A stretch of DNA of 64,000 nucleotides. It comes from Candidatus Acidianus copahuensis. Its GTDB lineage: Archaea; Thermoproteota; Thermoprotei_A; Sulfolobales; Sulfolobaceae. A program made the translations under genes and the position numbers. Shown here piece after piece: positions 47,671 to 56,172 of the stretch (the first letter of the stretch is position 1; the number at the start of each line of letters is the position of its first letter). The notes beneath the pieces are model-generated. The model did no database searches, was not told the DNA's origin, and saw only the letters and a list, made by a program, of their open reading frames with translations. The DNA lies in assembly GCF_000632495.1 (NCBI RefSeq), contig NZ_JFZT01000015.1, positions 1 to 64,000 on the forward strand, in the 5' to 3' direction.

Positions 47671-47774
47671 TGTGTATCAAATGTGTAGTCGTATATTGTT
47701 AAAATTTAATAAATCATGATAATTACGTCTCACTTACCTAGTTAATCATGATAAGATGACAATATGGATACACA
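47671..47774 (+). repeat. 104-base inverted-repeat element (MITE-like)
   Basis: Ends TGTGTATC and GATACACA are perfect 8-base inverted repeats. Inside, AATCATGATAATTACGTCTC and TTAATCATGATAAG form a further inverted structure. Related inner sequence lies at 23280-23340 (TAATTACGTCTCAACC region). Confidence 0.55.
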
Positions 47775-47827
47775 ATTTATGCCCTTCATTAAGGTTTTAT
47801 TAATAGCTGACGTCACTTATATAAAAA

Positions 47828-47862
47828 TACTCCCCCGCAACTGGGGGGATATTTTTCTATCC
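47828..47862. terminator. GC-rich hairpin with T-run
   Basis: CTCCCCCGC-AACT-GGGGGGA with a following ATTTTTCTATCC. It is the strongest stem in an AT-rich gap between convergent units (the secreted-protein gene on plus and the ParA operon on minus). Confidence 0.4.
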
Positions 47863-47931
47863 CTCCTAGCATAAGTAGTGGGTACTATGCTTGAAGTTTG
47901 AATGTAAGGCTTAAATACTTGAAGCTCTCGT

Positions 47932-48108
47932 TCACTGGCTTATAGGTTTTCGACATTTTTCTTGTAAAAACGCAACAAATTTTTTCACATAAGACTTATA
48001 CAGATACTCTGTGTTTTTGCCTAAATTACGGCTCTTTTTATATTCTTCAAATAGCTTCCACATATCTATATTACAAGGGGATATATCCTCATTAACATAT
48101 TTTAGCAA
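47932..48108 (-). CDS. Small protein, third gene of the ParA operon
   Basis: From a TTG at 48108 the frame reads LKYVNEDISPCNIDMWKLFE then KSRNLGKNTEYLYKSYVKKF, stop at 47932-47934. It is open further upstream (RRVIWFIRNL) without a usual start codon, so the beginning is uncertain. Charged, helical, of unknown family. It would follow the ParB-like gene by 17 bases. Confidence 0.4.
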   Translation of the reverse strand: MLKYVNEDISPCNIDMWKLFEEYKKSRNLGKNTEYLYKSYVKKFVAFLQEKCRKPISQ

Positions 48109-48125
48109 GTTTCTTATAAACCATA

Positions 48126-48377
48126 TTACTCTCCTGCTTTCTTTTTAGGATTTTTTGAAGCTTTATATTCCTCTATCAATCTTGACTTAAATTCCTGAAT
48201 TATAGATTCTAGATCTAATTTCTGTACGTCCTCATGTCCCTTATCACGTTTTTCTTCTTCACCTCTCTCATAGCCTTTTTCCCAAACAGTCTTATACGTT
48301 TCGAGTACCCATGTTATAAAATTAGAAGGTTCCATGGACAGATCGCGTGATATCCTTTCCTCGAAATCATCACCCAT
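48126..48377 (-). CDS. Small acidic adaptor, ParB/partner-like
   Basis: 83 residues (GDDFEERISRDLSMEPSNFI then TWVLETYKTVWEKGYERGEE), strongly charged, helical. It starts one base after the ParA frame ends. The position after parA is that of the DNA-binding or adaptor partner in archaeal plasmid partition operons. No sequence family is recognised, so the role is from context. Confidence 0.5.
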   Translation of the reverse strand: MGDDFEERISRDLSMEPSNFITWVLETYKTVWEKGYERGEEEKRDKGHEDVQKLDLESIIQEFKSRLIEEYKASKNPKKKAGE

Positions 48378-48378
48378 T

Positions 48379-49243
48379 TTAGGTCAACCCTTGAAAACTA
48401 TTTACTCTATTTTCAATCTCTGAAACAAGGTTCTTTACTTCGTCACTTATATCCTTATTCTGTGATATAATTCTAACTAGAGGTAATTCCCATCTTCTTG
48501 GTCTGAATACTAAGTCACTTAACTCATTGTGAACGTAAACCATTGTATTGAAGAAAGGCTTATAGTAAAATTTTTGGATAAATGTTCGTGGAATTTTATC
48601 CTTTATAAATGCTATAAGCCTATCCTCAATTTTCTTTATAGTACTAGAACTAAATTTCCTTGTTATCCCTACTAACGCTATTCCTAGTATATTACAGTCG
48701 TTCTTTGTATACAATACATCTTGTAATATATCCTTATATTAAGATCCTAACACCCATTAACGGAAGTTCCTCTAGGTTAGAAGGAATTATTAAATAGTTA
48801 CTAGCATAAAGTGCCCATATTGTAGGTGCAAAAAGTTCTGGAGGTGTATCAATTATCACCCATTCATAATCTTTTGTTATAGCCGGTTCTCTATATAGTC
48901 TTTTATGTAAAGCATAGGGATCTGTAAGAGGGATTTGACCCCTATATACATCTACAAGATAACTCAAATTAGAGGGTATAAGCCCTAACTTTCCTTTAAT
49001 TTTCCCAATATTAACGGGAATTATCTTAAACTTCTCACCCCTTGCCATATGAAGCACACCTTGATACGTATCTAACTCATTAGTCTTAATGAAAAATGAA
49101 CTTAGATGAGCTTGAGGATCAGCATCAATAAGTAAGACTTTTTTCCCAAGTAATGCAAGTCCTATAGCAATTAACGCACTTAAGGTGGTCTTACCAGTCC
49201 CACCTTTTTGATTAATGAGTAATATTACCTTTAATTCACTCAC
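48379..49243 (-). pseudogene. parA: ParA/Soj-type partition ATPase, frameshifted
   Basis: The first frame (49243-48734) has LINQKGGTGKTTLSALIA, the deviant Walker A (KGGTGKTT) of ParA, then VLLIDADPQAHLSSFF and WVIIDTPPELFAPT. A one-base shift near 48738 leads to the rest (KNDCNILGIALVGITRKFSS, ending VNSFQGLT at 48379). About 285 residues combined, normal for ParA. ParA positions plasmid or chromosome DNA. Here it marks a plasmid-derived insertion in the glycan island. Confidence 0.78.
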
Positions 49244-49480
49244 ATTACAAATTAATTTTTTATACTCTTAAGCTTTTTCTTTATTATTTTTACCTAGTAA
49301 TATAAACGAAACATAGATTCTTCATACATCTTTTTTCATGCATTTCAAGTGTCTCATCTTCTTATGACTAATTACATAATTGCTACGTAACTAACATAAT
49401 TTATTAAGATTTTACCCATGAATGGTAACACTTTAATTACACACCTCTTTCTACCTAGTAAACTTTAAGAAAACTACCCT
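49244..49480. other. Promoter of the ParA operon and flipped spacer
   Basis: Upstream of parA the minus strand has a TATA-like TATAAAAAAT followed by the ATG within about 20 bases. Farther away, TAATTTATTAAGATTTT resembles part of repeat family P. Confidence 0.4.
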
Positions 49481-50610
49481 TTACGAGCTTATTCCTAAAA
49501 GTATGGGCTCGAAGAACTTCAACCACTTAGGTAAGAATGAACTAACTACTTTCGCCTCTTCCCTTCTGATTATCTTAAAGACCTTAAACACCACAACTAC
49601 ACCAAGCAACGCGATAACGTCTAGCCATAATGGATCAATAAAGTACTCATAAAGTCCAATGAGAGGTATTAACGAGAGGAGGAAGGACTCCCTTTTTCCC
49701 GGGAAGAACACTTTTGTTGATACGGAGTAGTACAGCACGAAGGAGGAAGAGATGAATGCGGAAATTAACTGAGAGATTGCACCACCCATTATGCCCATAC
49801 TAGGTATTAAGACGTAAGAAGTCACCAACACAGTTGAGGCAGTTGCTAGGGTAATGTAGAAGAATGGTCTTAGGCTCCTCTTAAAGGCTACAATGAAAGT
49901 AGTCAGAGTCCCTATTGGGAAAGTTAACGTGCTTAACAGCAGTAATATGGTCAGTACGTTAACAGCTTTAGCGTAATCTGGGAATAAAATAGGAATCAGA
50001 ACCCTAGCTAGCGGTAACGATATTATCACCACTAAAAATGTAAGGAGGGAGGCGAACTTAAAAGTTACACTGCTCATTAACTTCTCATCTTTTCCTAACG
50101 CTTTATAGTATGATGAGGCTGAAAGTAACGGTCCACCTATTGAACTTACGAGCATAAAGGGTACTCCTCCTACTAATGCTGAGAACTGGTACAAGCCAAG
50201 GTAATAGGAACCCAACAAGTAGGAAGTTGTCACCCTGTCCCCCTGGGATGAGAGGAAGTTGATAGCGTTGGATAGGTACAAAGAAAGGGCTTCCTAAAAT
50301 GGTCAAACATAAAGGGAAAGTTAAACGACTGCAAGACAATTTTCGCATTAAGCTTTCTTGAGATCATGAAGAGGTTAAAGGAGTTCGATATCAATGCTTC
50401 AACTGTCCACATTAGCAGAAAAAGGTAGATTTCCTTCTGTAGAACAGCTATTATAGAGATCCCACACCTAATAATCAAGAATAAGTAGCCAGAGATTATG
50501 CTCTCCTTAAAAATATCCATTCCCACTATTTCGGAGTTCTACACAGCATTCATTACGTAGAGAAACAAGTAAGATATTGCTAACCTTACGAAGAGTCCGA
50601 AGAGCTAAAA
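49481..50610 (-). pseudogene. Wzx-type polysaccharide flippase, 5'-truncated and frameshifted
   Basis: C-terminal two-thirds of a flippase closely similar to 52136-53551. Pieces in order: LAISYLFLYVMNAV, an in-frame TAG at 50539-50541, then GMDIFKESIISGYLFLIIRC, then after a shift near 50285 SSQGDRVTTSYLLGSYYLGL and the rest to LPKWLKFFEP. The N-terminal 100 or so residues are missing. It is a dead tandem copy of the neighbouring transporter. Confidence 0.82.
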
Positions 50611-50896
50611 TATATTAGAGAGTCTAAAATCACGTTCAGTAGTCTCATCTATATATAAAAATAATACTTATTGAAAACAATAAAGTTTATCACATATGAC
50701 AAGAAAAGTTACTATGGTTTAAATATCTCAGAAGCGTTACACGGTATGTATCGACTGTCTCCAAATTATGAAAATTGTTCGGTTAGCTCATAATTAACGT
50801 AATTATTAAGAGTTTATCATTATTTAACAACACTTTCAATACGTACCTCTAACCCTGATAAGAAAAAATAATAATCCAGGAATAATTGATTCTACA
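50611..50896. other. Intergenic, repeat-like DNA
   Basis: Contains ATTAACGTAATTATTAAGAG and related AT-rich words near 50790-50840 that recall the inner part of the 47671 element. No gene seen. Confidence 0.35.
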
Positions 50897-51826
50897 ATGA
50901 AGTGGATTTTCCTGTTGATTATACTCCTTCCCCTACCAGCTTACGGAGGTAATATTCTACTTCATTATCCAAGATCTGTCCTTTACGGTGAAAAGTTCTC
51001 AATCTCTTTTCAAGTATTCACGAATGAAATCCAGGGAACAGACTTCCAATATATAACTCCTGGAGTTATAATTAGCTCAAACGAAAGTCACCTTACGCTT
51101 ACAGGCAATCCTGGAGACTTTGCCGTTTTCAAAACTAATGTATCCTCGCTGACAGCGAGGGAACTAGTAATTTCGTTTTCAGGGGATATCCCAACGCTCG
51201 GCGGAAATCCGGGACCAGTTCTTTATGAGGGAATAGACCCTCACGCGAGCGATATCTCGCAATCAAACTTCTATGCAGTACTTGTTTCGATGACTGGGGT
51301 TTTGTGGGTACATAACTACACCGGGTGGCACTCCGTCTTGGGAGGACTTCCTAGCGTGAAAGAAGGAAATTACAGTGCAGTTTTCAAAGATGTTAACGGT
51401 TATACATGCGTTCCTTACGTTGTAGTTAACGGCAGTAAATACGTTGTTGACTATTTGACGGATATACCATGGAACTTCTCTTTCGCAGGATTCCGCGTGG
51501 ATATAAATACTGTAATATTTAACGACTTTAACGTAATTACTACGGAAAACGTACCATACGTAGTATTTATAAATGGGAGGGAAGCGATCTCTGGAAACGC
51601 CACTTTTGGAGAGGGGGAAATTCACTTAACTGCCTCAGGGAATATGGTGGTAAATATTACTTTTCCCACCCTTCATGAGTACAGAATAATTAACGTCGGA
51701 GTAAGATCAAACGAGGTAAAGGAAGTTATGCCAACAATACCTTTGGTATTAATAGCGATATCCACAATAATAATAGGGATAGGCATATGGAGGAATAGAG
51801 GGATAGGCAAACAAAGAGAAAAGTAG
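50897..51826 (+). CDS. Secreted, C-terminally anchored surface protein
   Basis: 309 residues: signal peptide MKWIFLLIILLPLPAYGG, a beta-rich ectodomain with several NxT/NxS sequons, a transmembrane helix PLVLIAISTIIIGIGIW near residue 275 and a basic cytoplasmic tail. Paralogue of the broken gene at 46551. It is convergent with a flippase, repeating the arrangement of the first pair. Probably part of surface-glycan or cell-envelope biogenesis. Family unknown. Intact. Confidence 0.75.
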   Translation: MKWIFLLIILLPLPAYGGNILLHYPRSVLYGEKFSISFQVFTNEIQGTDFQYITPGVIISSNESHLTLTGNPGDFAVFKTNVSSLTARELVISFSGDIPTLGGNPGPVLYEGIDPHASDISQSNFYAVLVSMTGVLWVHNYTGWHSVLGGLPSVKEGNYSAVFKDVNGYTCVPYVVVNGSKYVVDYLTDIPWNFSFAGFRVDINTVIFNDFNVITTENVPYVVFINGREAISGNATFGEGEIHLTASGNMVVNITFPTLHEYRIINVGVRSNEVKEVMPTIPLVLIAISTIIIGIGIWRNRGIGKQREK

Positions 51827-52135
51827 GGGATTATGGACGTTTCACATTTGTTGAAAAGATTTTTTATGAATCTGGTTTGATTACATCTTTCTTTAGAATA
51901 TTGGAAGTGAATCTATTCGCTAAGATGTCTCTATACATTGTTATACTGGGCTCCCTTGTCAACGATCATTTTAGAATATATTAGGAAATCTACGCTATGC
52001 CTTCTGGATTTTTTTTTTTTAAGATAAAGATTTCAGCAAAATATATCAAAAAGGAAGAAGAAGAAAAAGAGAAGGAAGAAAGAAAAATCTGATATTAAAA
52101 TAATATACATAATAATATCATCTCTTTAAATTTGT
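51827..52135. other. Intergenic between convergent genes
   Basis: No gene seen. TTTTTTTTTTTT at 52010-52021 is a likely transcription end for the plus-strand gene. Confidence 0.4.
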
Positions 52136-53551
52136 CTATGAGCTAATCTTTACCACTACGTATTCTAAGAACTTCAACCACTTGGGCAAAAAGGAATTCA
52201 TAATCCTTGCCTCATCCCTTGATATTACTCTAAATACCTTAAATAAGGTCAACACTATTAGGAGGACAATTACGTCCAACCACAGTGGATCAGCGAAGTA
52301 CTCAAATAGTCCAAGGCTAGGTAACATCAAAAGGACTACAAATTCCTTTAATGTTGGAAGAAATACCTTAGTTGACGTTGCATAATATAAAATAAACGAG
52401 GAGGATATCAAGGAGGAGATCAGTTGGGATATTGCTCCCCCCATTATTCCCAACCTTGGTATGAGGAGAAATGAAGTGAGTAATACAGTTGAGGCAGTAA
52501 TCAAAGTGAGGTAAAGGAAAGGTCTAAGGCTTCTCTTAAAGGCTATGATGAAGTTAGTTAACAATCCAACAGGTGTAGGAAGTGTCATTACAAGGATTAA
52601 GAGAGTTAAAACGTTCACGCTTTTTACATATTCAGGAAAGAGAATAGGGATAAGGAACTTTGCGAGGGGAAAAGAAGCTATTGCAACAACAAATGTGAGA
52701 AGGGCAATAAACTTGAAGGAAATAGAACTTATTACTACCTCTTCCTTACCTAAAGCTTTGTAAAAGGAAGACGCTGAAAGTAGAGAACCACTAATGGATG
52801 AAATGAACATGTAAGGAACTCCTGCGACTAAGGCAGAGAACTGGTATAAGCCAAGGTAGTATGAACCCAATAGGTAAGAAGTCGTGACTCTATCCCCTTG
52901 GGAGGAGAGAAAACTTGTTGAGTTAGACAAGTACAGGGATAAAGACTCCTTAAAGTGCCTAAAAAGGAAGGAGAAGTCAAACGATGGCTTTATCAAGGAT
53001 TTCATTTTCCTGGAAATTGCGGCCAGGTTGTAAGCGTTACTTATTACAGATCCGGCTATCCATATTGCTAGAAACAGGTAAATATTCTTCTCCAAGACTG
53101 CTATTAGAGATATACCCCACCTTATAGTCAAGAAGGCATAACCGGATATAGTAGTCTCCTTGAACATATCCATCCCCATCATCTCTTGGCTCTCCACATT
53201 GGAAGCTACGTAAAGGAATAGATATGGTACGGCTAACCTTACATAGTTGGGAAAAAGCAAAAGGGTGAGTAGGAAGGGTAAGGCTAGGAAAGGTATGCTT
53301 AAGAACTTTTCTACCACTTTCTTATCCACTTCCTTTCTTGCGTGAAGATAGGCCACCTCTCTCATTACTATCTGACCGGGAACAAAATATAAGACAGAGG
53401 AAGAGATGACTTCAAGGAGCTGTATTATAGCCACTTTCCCAAAGAAGGCCGGAGACGTTATCCTAGCAGTTATAAGGAAGAAGACGAGAGCAATGACAAC
53501 GTTAAAGGTTGTGGAACTCAGGGAAAACAGCCAGTTCTTTATTGGGTTCAC
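52136..53551 (-). CDS. Wzx/RfbX-type polysaccharide flippase (MOP superfamily)
   Basis: 471 residues, twelve to fourteen transmembrane helices. FFLITARITSPAFFGKVAII at the start is the MATE/MOP-type N-terminal helix pair; SSQGDRVTTSYLLGSYYLGL is the central LGxxxLGxY-like motif of polysaccharide transporters; GIMGGAISQLISSLISSSFI lies late. It would flip lipid-linked oligosaccharide across the membrane for the glycan island. A truncated copy lies at 49481-50610. Confidence 0.87.
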   Translation of the reverse strand: MNPIKNWLFSLSSTTFNVVIALVFFLITARITSPAFFGKVAIIQLLEVISSSVLYFVPGQIVMREVAYLHARKEVDKKVVEKFLSIPFLALPFLLTLLLFPNYVRLAVPYLFLYVASNVESQEMMGMDMFKETTISGYAFLTIRWGISLIAVLEKNIYLFLAIWIAGSVISNAYNLAAISRKMKSLIKPSFDFSFLFRHFKESLSLYLSNSTSFLSSQGDRVTTSYLLGSYYLGLYQFSALVAGVPYMFISSISGSLLSASSFYKALGKEEVVISSISFKFIALLTFVVAIASFPLAKFLIPILFPEYVKSVNVLTLLILVMTLPTPVGLLTNFIIAFKRSLRPFLYLTLITASTVLLTSFLLIPRLGIMGGAISQLISSLISSSFILYYATSTKVFLPTLKEFVVLLMLPSLGLFEYFADPLWLDVIVLLIVLTLFKVFRVISRDEARIMNSFLPKWLKFLEYVVVKISS

Positions 53552-54385
53552 AACTCTAGCTTTCTCCTTATTTTTAAAAGATTTTCGGTAAGATGGTTGA
53601 ACTAAATTTGGGATCTTTACCTTAGGGGGTTAAAGGAGAGGAATGGGGCAGTAAAACTGTTTGTGATTCTAGGGTAGCTAGAGGTTTTTAAATCCGTTTT
53701 AGTTTTTTTCCTGGATCTCCCACTAATGATATGCATTGCACAAAGATGTGTGGAGTGATATTCGCAGGGAGCCGTGCCTTTGATCCCGATTCCTTGACCT
53801 CACATTGAAGGTAGTTGTACTATCAAGAAAGGTGAGTGAGAGGAGAAGTCCCTAAAGGAGTAAAATGCACTGCACAACCTAACCCTCTATGGAAAAACGG
53901 ACGGATAACCCTAATACGTAAGCTATTTCATGATAATAATCTGATGTTTTGTCTATCAATCTTATTTGTCCTTATGACGGACTAGATAAAAGTCCAGCAA
54001 GTTAAACAATGGAATGTCCAATTTTTGATAATATAAATCCTGTTTGTGTTTTACAAGCTTCCTTTTCAGTCCAAAGATAGTTTTCCTTTTACGTTACTAC
54101 TTTTGTCACTTGATTGCTAGTATCATTTTTATTGATTTCATGAAGTTCCTTCCTCTTTATGTTTAACCAACTATAACATTTAATGCTAGGCACTCTTGTA
54201 TTCCTAGTTTCCTGCTTTTTAACTCTCCCGCCTGGTTTAGATCATCCTTCTGTGTTTCAGATGAGACTCTAGCTACAGAGTTACTTCTCTCTTCTTTACT
54301 TCCCATAAGTCTGTCAACGATTTCTCTAAACCTCATTTTTGTAGTTTTATTGGTTGATGATCCCTTGATCCATATACCTCAGTTC
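53552..54385. other. Intergenic with repeat R1 and eroded DNA
   Basis: Holds R1 copy C (53656-53885). A minus-strand frame of about 57 codons near 54165-54336 (MRFREIVDRLMGSKEERSNS onward) is open but unsupported by family or context. The rest has stops in all frames. Confidence 0.4.
53656..53885 (+). repeat. Dispersed structured element R1, copy C
   Basis: ACTGTTTGTGATTCTAGGG, then GGTTTTTAAATCC, the hairpin CTCC...GGAG around ATGCATTG, GGAGCCGTGCC, GGTGAGTGAGAGGAG and AAGTCCCTAAAGGAG. Order and spacing match copy A; the closing inverted repeat is lost. Confidence 0.65.
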
Positions 54386-55880
54386 TCTGACCTCCTCCCC
54401 GCCCTGAAGGGTTCCCCTCAGAGCGGTTCATAGGTTTTGATCCATACGTTTCACCCTCATAGAATCATATCTAGCTGGTACTACCAGCCCCGATCCTCTC
54501 GTCCACGCATAGACCAGTGGGGTGGTCTTACCTCAGCTTATCCCTATCCCTCTGGTGATCCCACCATCATTAGGACTCAGGATCATGGATATATTAAACG
54601 CACCGATCAAGTCCGCGCTATACACCTTGTTAGATGTTGTACACTTAAACAAACCCCTTGTAACTCTTTTCCCGCATCCATTACCGTGGATGGGGCAACT
54701 AGTTGAAGTATGTGCCTCGTTAACAAACTTAACAGTTATACCATACTCTTCAGCAACATCCCTCAACTTTTCCATAACTTGTTTGTAAGACCATACGTTA
54801 ACAACTAGAAAGTTACCCTTTTTCTGACTTATGTTCTTTGGGTAGCCAACCTTGATTAGTGAGACACCTTTGTTATACAAGAATTCAACAACTTTCCTTA
54901 CGGCAGTGTCTATTATAGCGTTTAACTCCCTCTTCCACTTAATGTACAACCTCCTTATCTTATTTGAGAACGGTTGTTTGAACAAGGATAATAACTTCTG
55001 TTTCATACTTATCAGTTTCATGAAGTAGTACGAGATAGATTTTAACACTCTAGTCTTGATTAACATCTGTGTACCGTCAGAGATGTAGGCAGCTAACAAG
55101 TTGTTTATCCCTATATCTATCCCACCTACTAAATTACCTTTTAGTGTTAGTGGTACTTTAACCCACTTACCCGTCTTTCTGTCAAGTTTTTCATTTGCCT
55201 TTAAGGTAATGTGGGCATACCACTTTCCTAATACGTCATTATATATTATTTCTAACCTCCCTTGTTCCCCTCTATAGTAAATTTCCCCATTGTATCTTAT
55301 TGCCAAGTCTCTGAATTGTCCCAAATGGCGTAGTTCTATCTCTTGTTTCTCTTTATCTATCTTGTATTGATCTTTCCTTAGCACTATTATCAACTTTCTC
55401 TTCTTCTTGTCTTTCCAATAACCAGGTGGGTTGACCTTCTTGGTGAATGGTAGTAGTTTTTTCTTTGCTCTTAACAAGGAGAAGAATGAACTCCATGCCT
55501 CGTTATTTTTGTTTAAAACTTGTTGTGCTGTTATCGTACCTATCATGTCCTTGTACTCATTATACCACTTGTTATAGGTACCCTTGATATCAACACCATG
55601 TTCACCGTTAAAGAACTGTCTTCTCCTTTCATAGTTTACTTGGTTCCATAGTTTTGAATACAAGTTTCCTAGTTCTTTTAACTCCTCCTCTTGTTCTTTT
55701 GTTTGAATTAGATCTACAGTTATGGTGCGTCTTAGGACTGATACGGTAGGCATAGGGACTGATCCCTTCTTACTCTTCTTAGGTTTACCCACCGTACCGT
55801 CTTCATTAGGAGTTACTCTCTATCTTTTTATAAACTTTTTTTGATAACATCCCCGCTCTAAAGAGCGAGGCTTTCAGTTG
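54386..55880 (-). mobile_element. IS200/IS605-type tnpB element, family 2, intact
   Basis: Left end at 55851-55880 has the hairpin CCTCGCTCTTTAGAGCGGGG, and starts CAAC like family 1. The right end ends GGGGAGGAGGTCAGA (minus strand), which is repeated at the right end of the tnpB remnant at 60300-60315. No tnpA. The right end plus the 3' part of tnpB should give the guide RNA. Confidence 0.8.
54533..55792 (-). CDS. tnpB: TnpB RNA-guided endonuclease (family 2)
   Basis: 419 residues. GGIDIGINNLLAAY holds the RuvC-I Asp (about 229). The usual RuvC-II Glu position reads VGYPKNIS instead; a Glu lies later in FVNEAHTSTSCPIHG (about 359), matching the relocated glutamate known for a subset of TnpB and Fanzor proteins. 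The zinc-binding part is CPIHGNGC...CTTSNK and the RuvC-III Asp is in YSADLIGAFN (about 394). The N-terminal domain (NQVNYERRRQFF and NKNNEAWSSFF) matches the fragments at 61201-63273. The start is near the TATA-like TTTATAAAAAGAT upstream. Confidence 0.9.
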   Translation of the reverse strand: MGKPKKSKKGSVPMPTVSVLRRTITVDLIQTKEQEEELKELGNLYSKLWNQVNYERRRQFFNGEHGVDIKGTYNKWYNEYKDMIGTITAQQVLNKNNEAWSSFFSLLRAKKKLLPFTKKVNPPGYWKDKKKRKLIIVLRKDQYKIDKEKQEIELRHLGQFRDLAIRYNGEIYYRGEQGRLEIIYNDVLGKWYAHITLKANEKLDRKTGKWVKVPLTLKGNLVGGIDIGINNLLAAYISDGTQMLIKTRVLKSISYYFMKLISMKQKLLSLFKQPFSNKIRRLYIKWKRELNAIIDTAVRKVVEFLYNKGVSLIKVGYPKNISQKKGNFLVVNVWSYKQVMEKLRDVAEEYGITVKFVNEAHTSTSCPIHGNGCGKRVTRGLFKCTTSNKVYSADLIGAFNISMILSPNDGGITRGIGIS

Positions 55881-56172
55881 TAAGAGATAGTCTCTCGCAC
55901 ACTTCTTTTTGGTCTTTGCAAAATTAACAGCTGTCATTAATTGCTTAAAAATCTCAAGATTTAAGCGAAACTGCTAGCTACGACTATTTATCCCCTGAAC
56001 AGAAAAAAGAAATCAAAGTACAGCTGTCTATAAACTGGATACACAACCTTAATTGGAAAGTTAAGATAAAGGAGGTATAAAATCAAGTAGGGAGACTCTA
56101 GTTGGTTCAACTAGAGGTCATTCTCAAATTTTAAGAGAAGATAAGGAAATAGGAATATTTTCTGGTCTTCTT
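55881..56172. other. Short spacer with a gene remnant
   Basis: Plus-strand fragment 55952-56080 reads SQDLSETASYDYLSPEQKKE then NWIHNLNWKVKIKEV and stops. It has no start and no known family. The remainder has no features. Confidence 0.35.

Larger units (their letters stand above)
47547..47931. other. Intergenic with MITE-like repeats
   Basis: No gene. Holds the element at 47671-47774, then a family P repeat (47772-47812). ACTCCCCCGCAACTGGGGGGAT at 47830-47850 is a GC-rich hairpin with a following T-run (ATTTTTCTAT), a plausible terminator for either strand. Confidence 0.5.

Noticed and set aside
54437..54788. Plus-strand open frames over the end of the family-2 tnpB gene
   Set aside because: Antisense shadows of the tnpB coding sequence and its right end.
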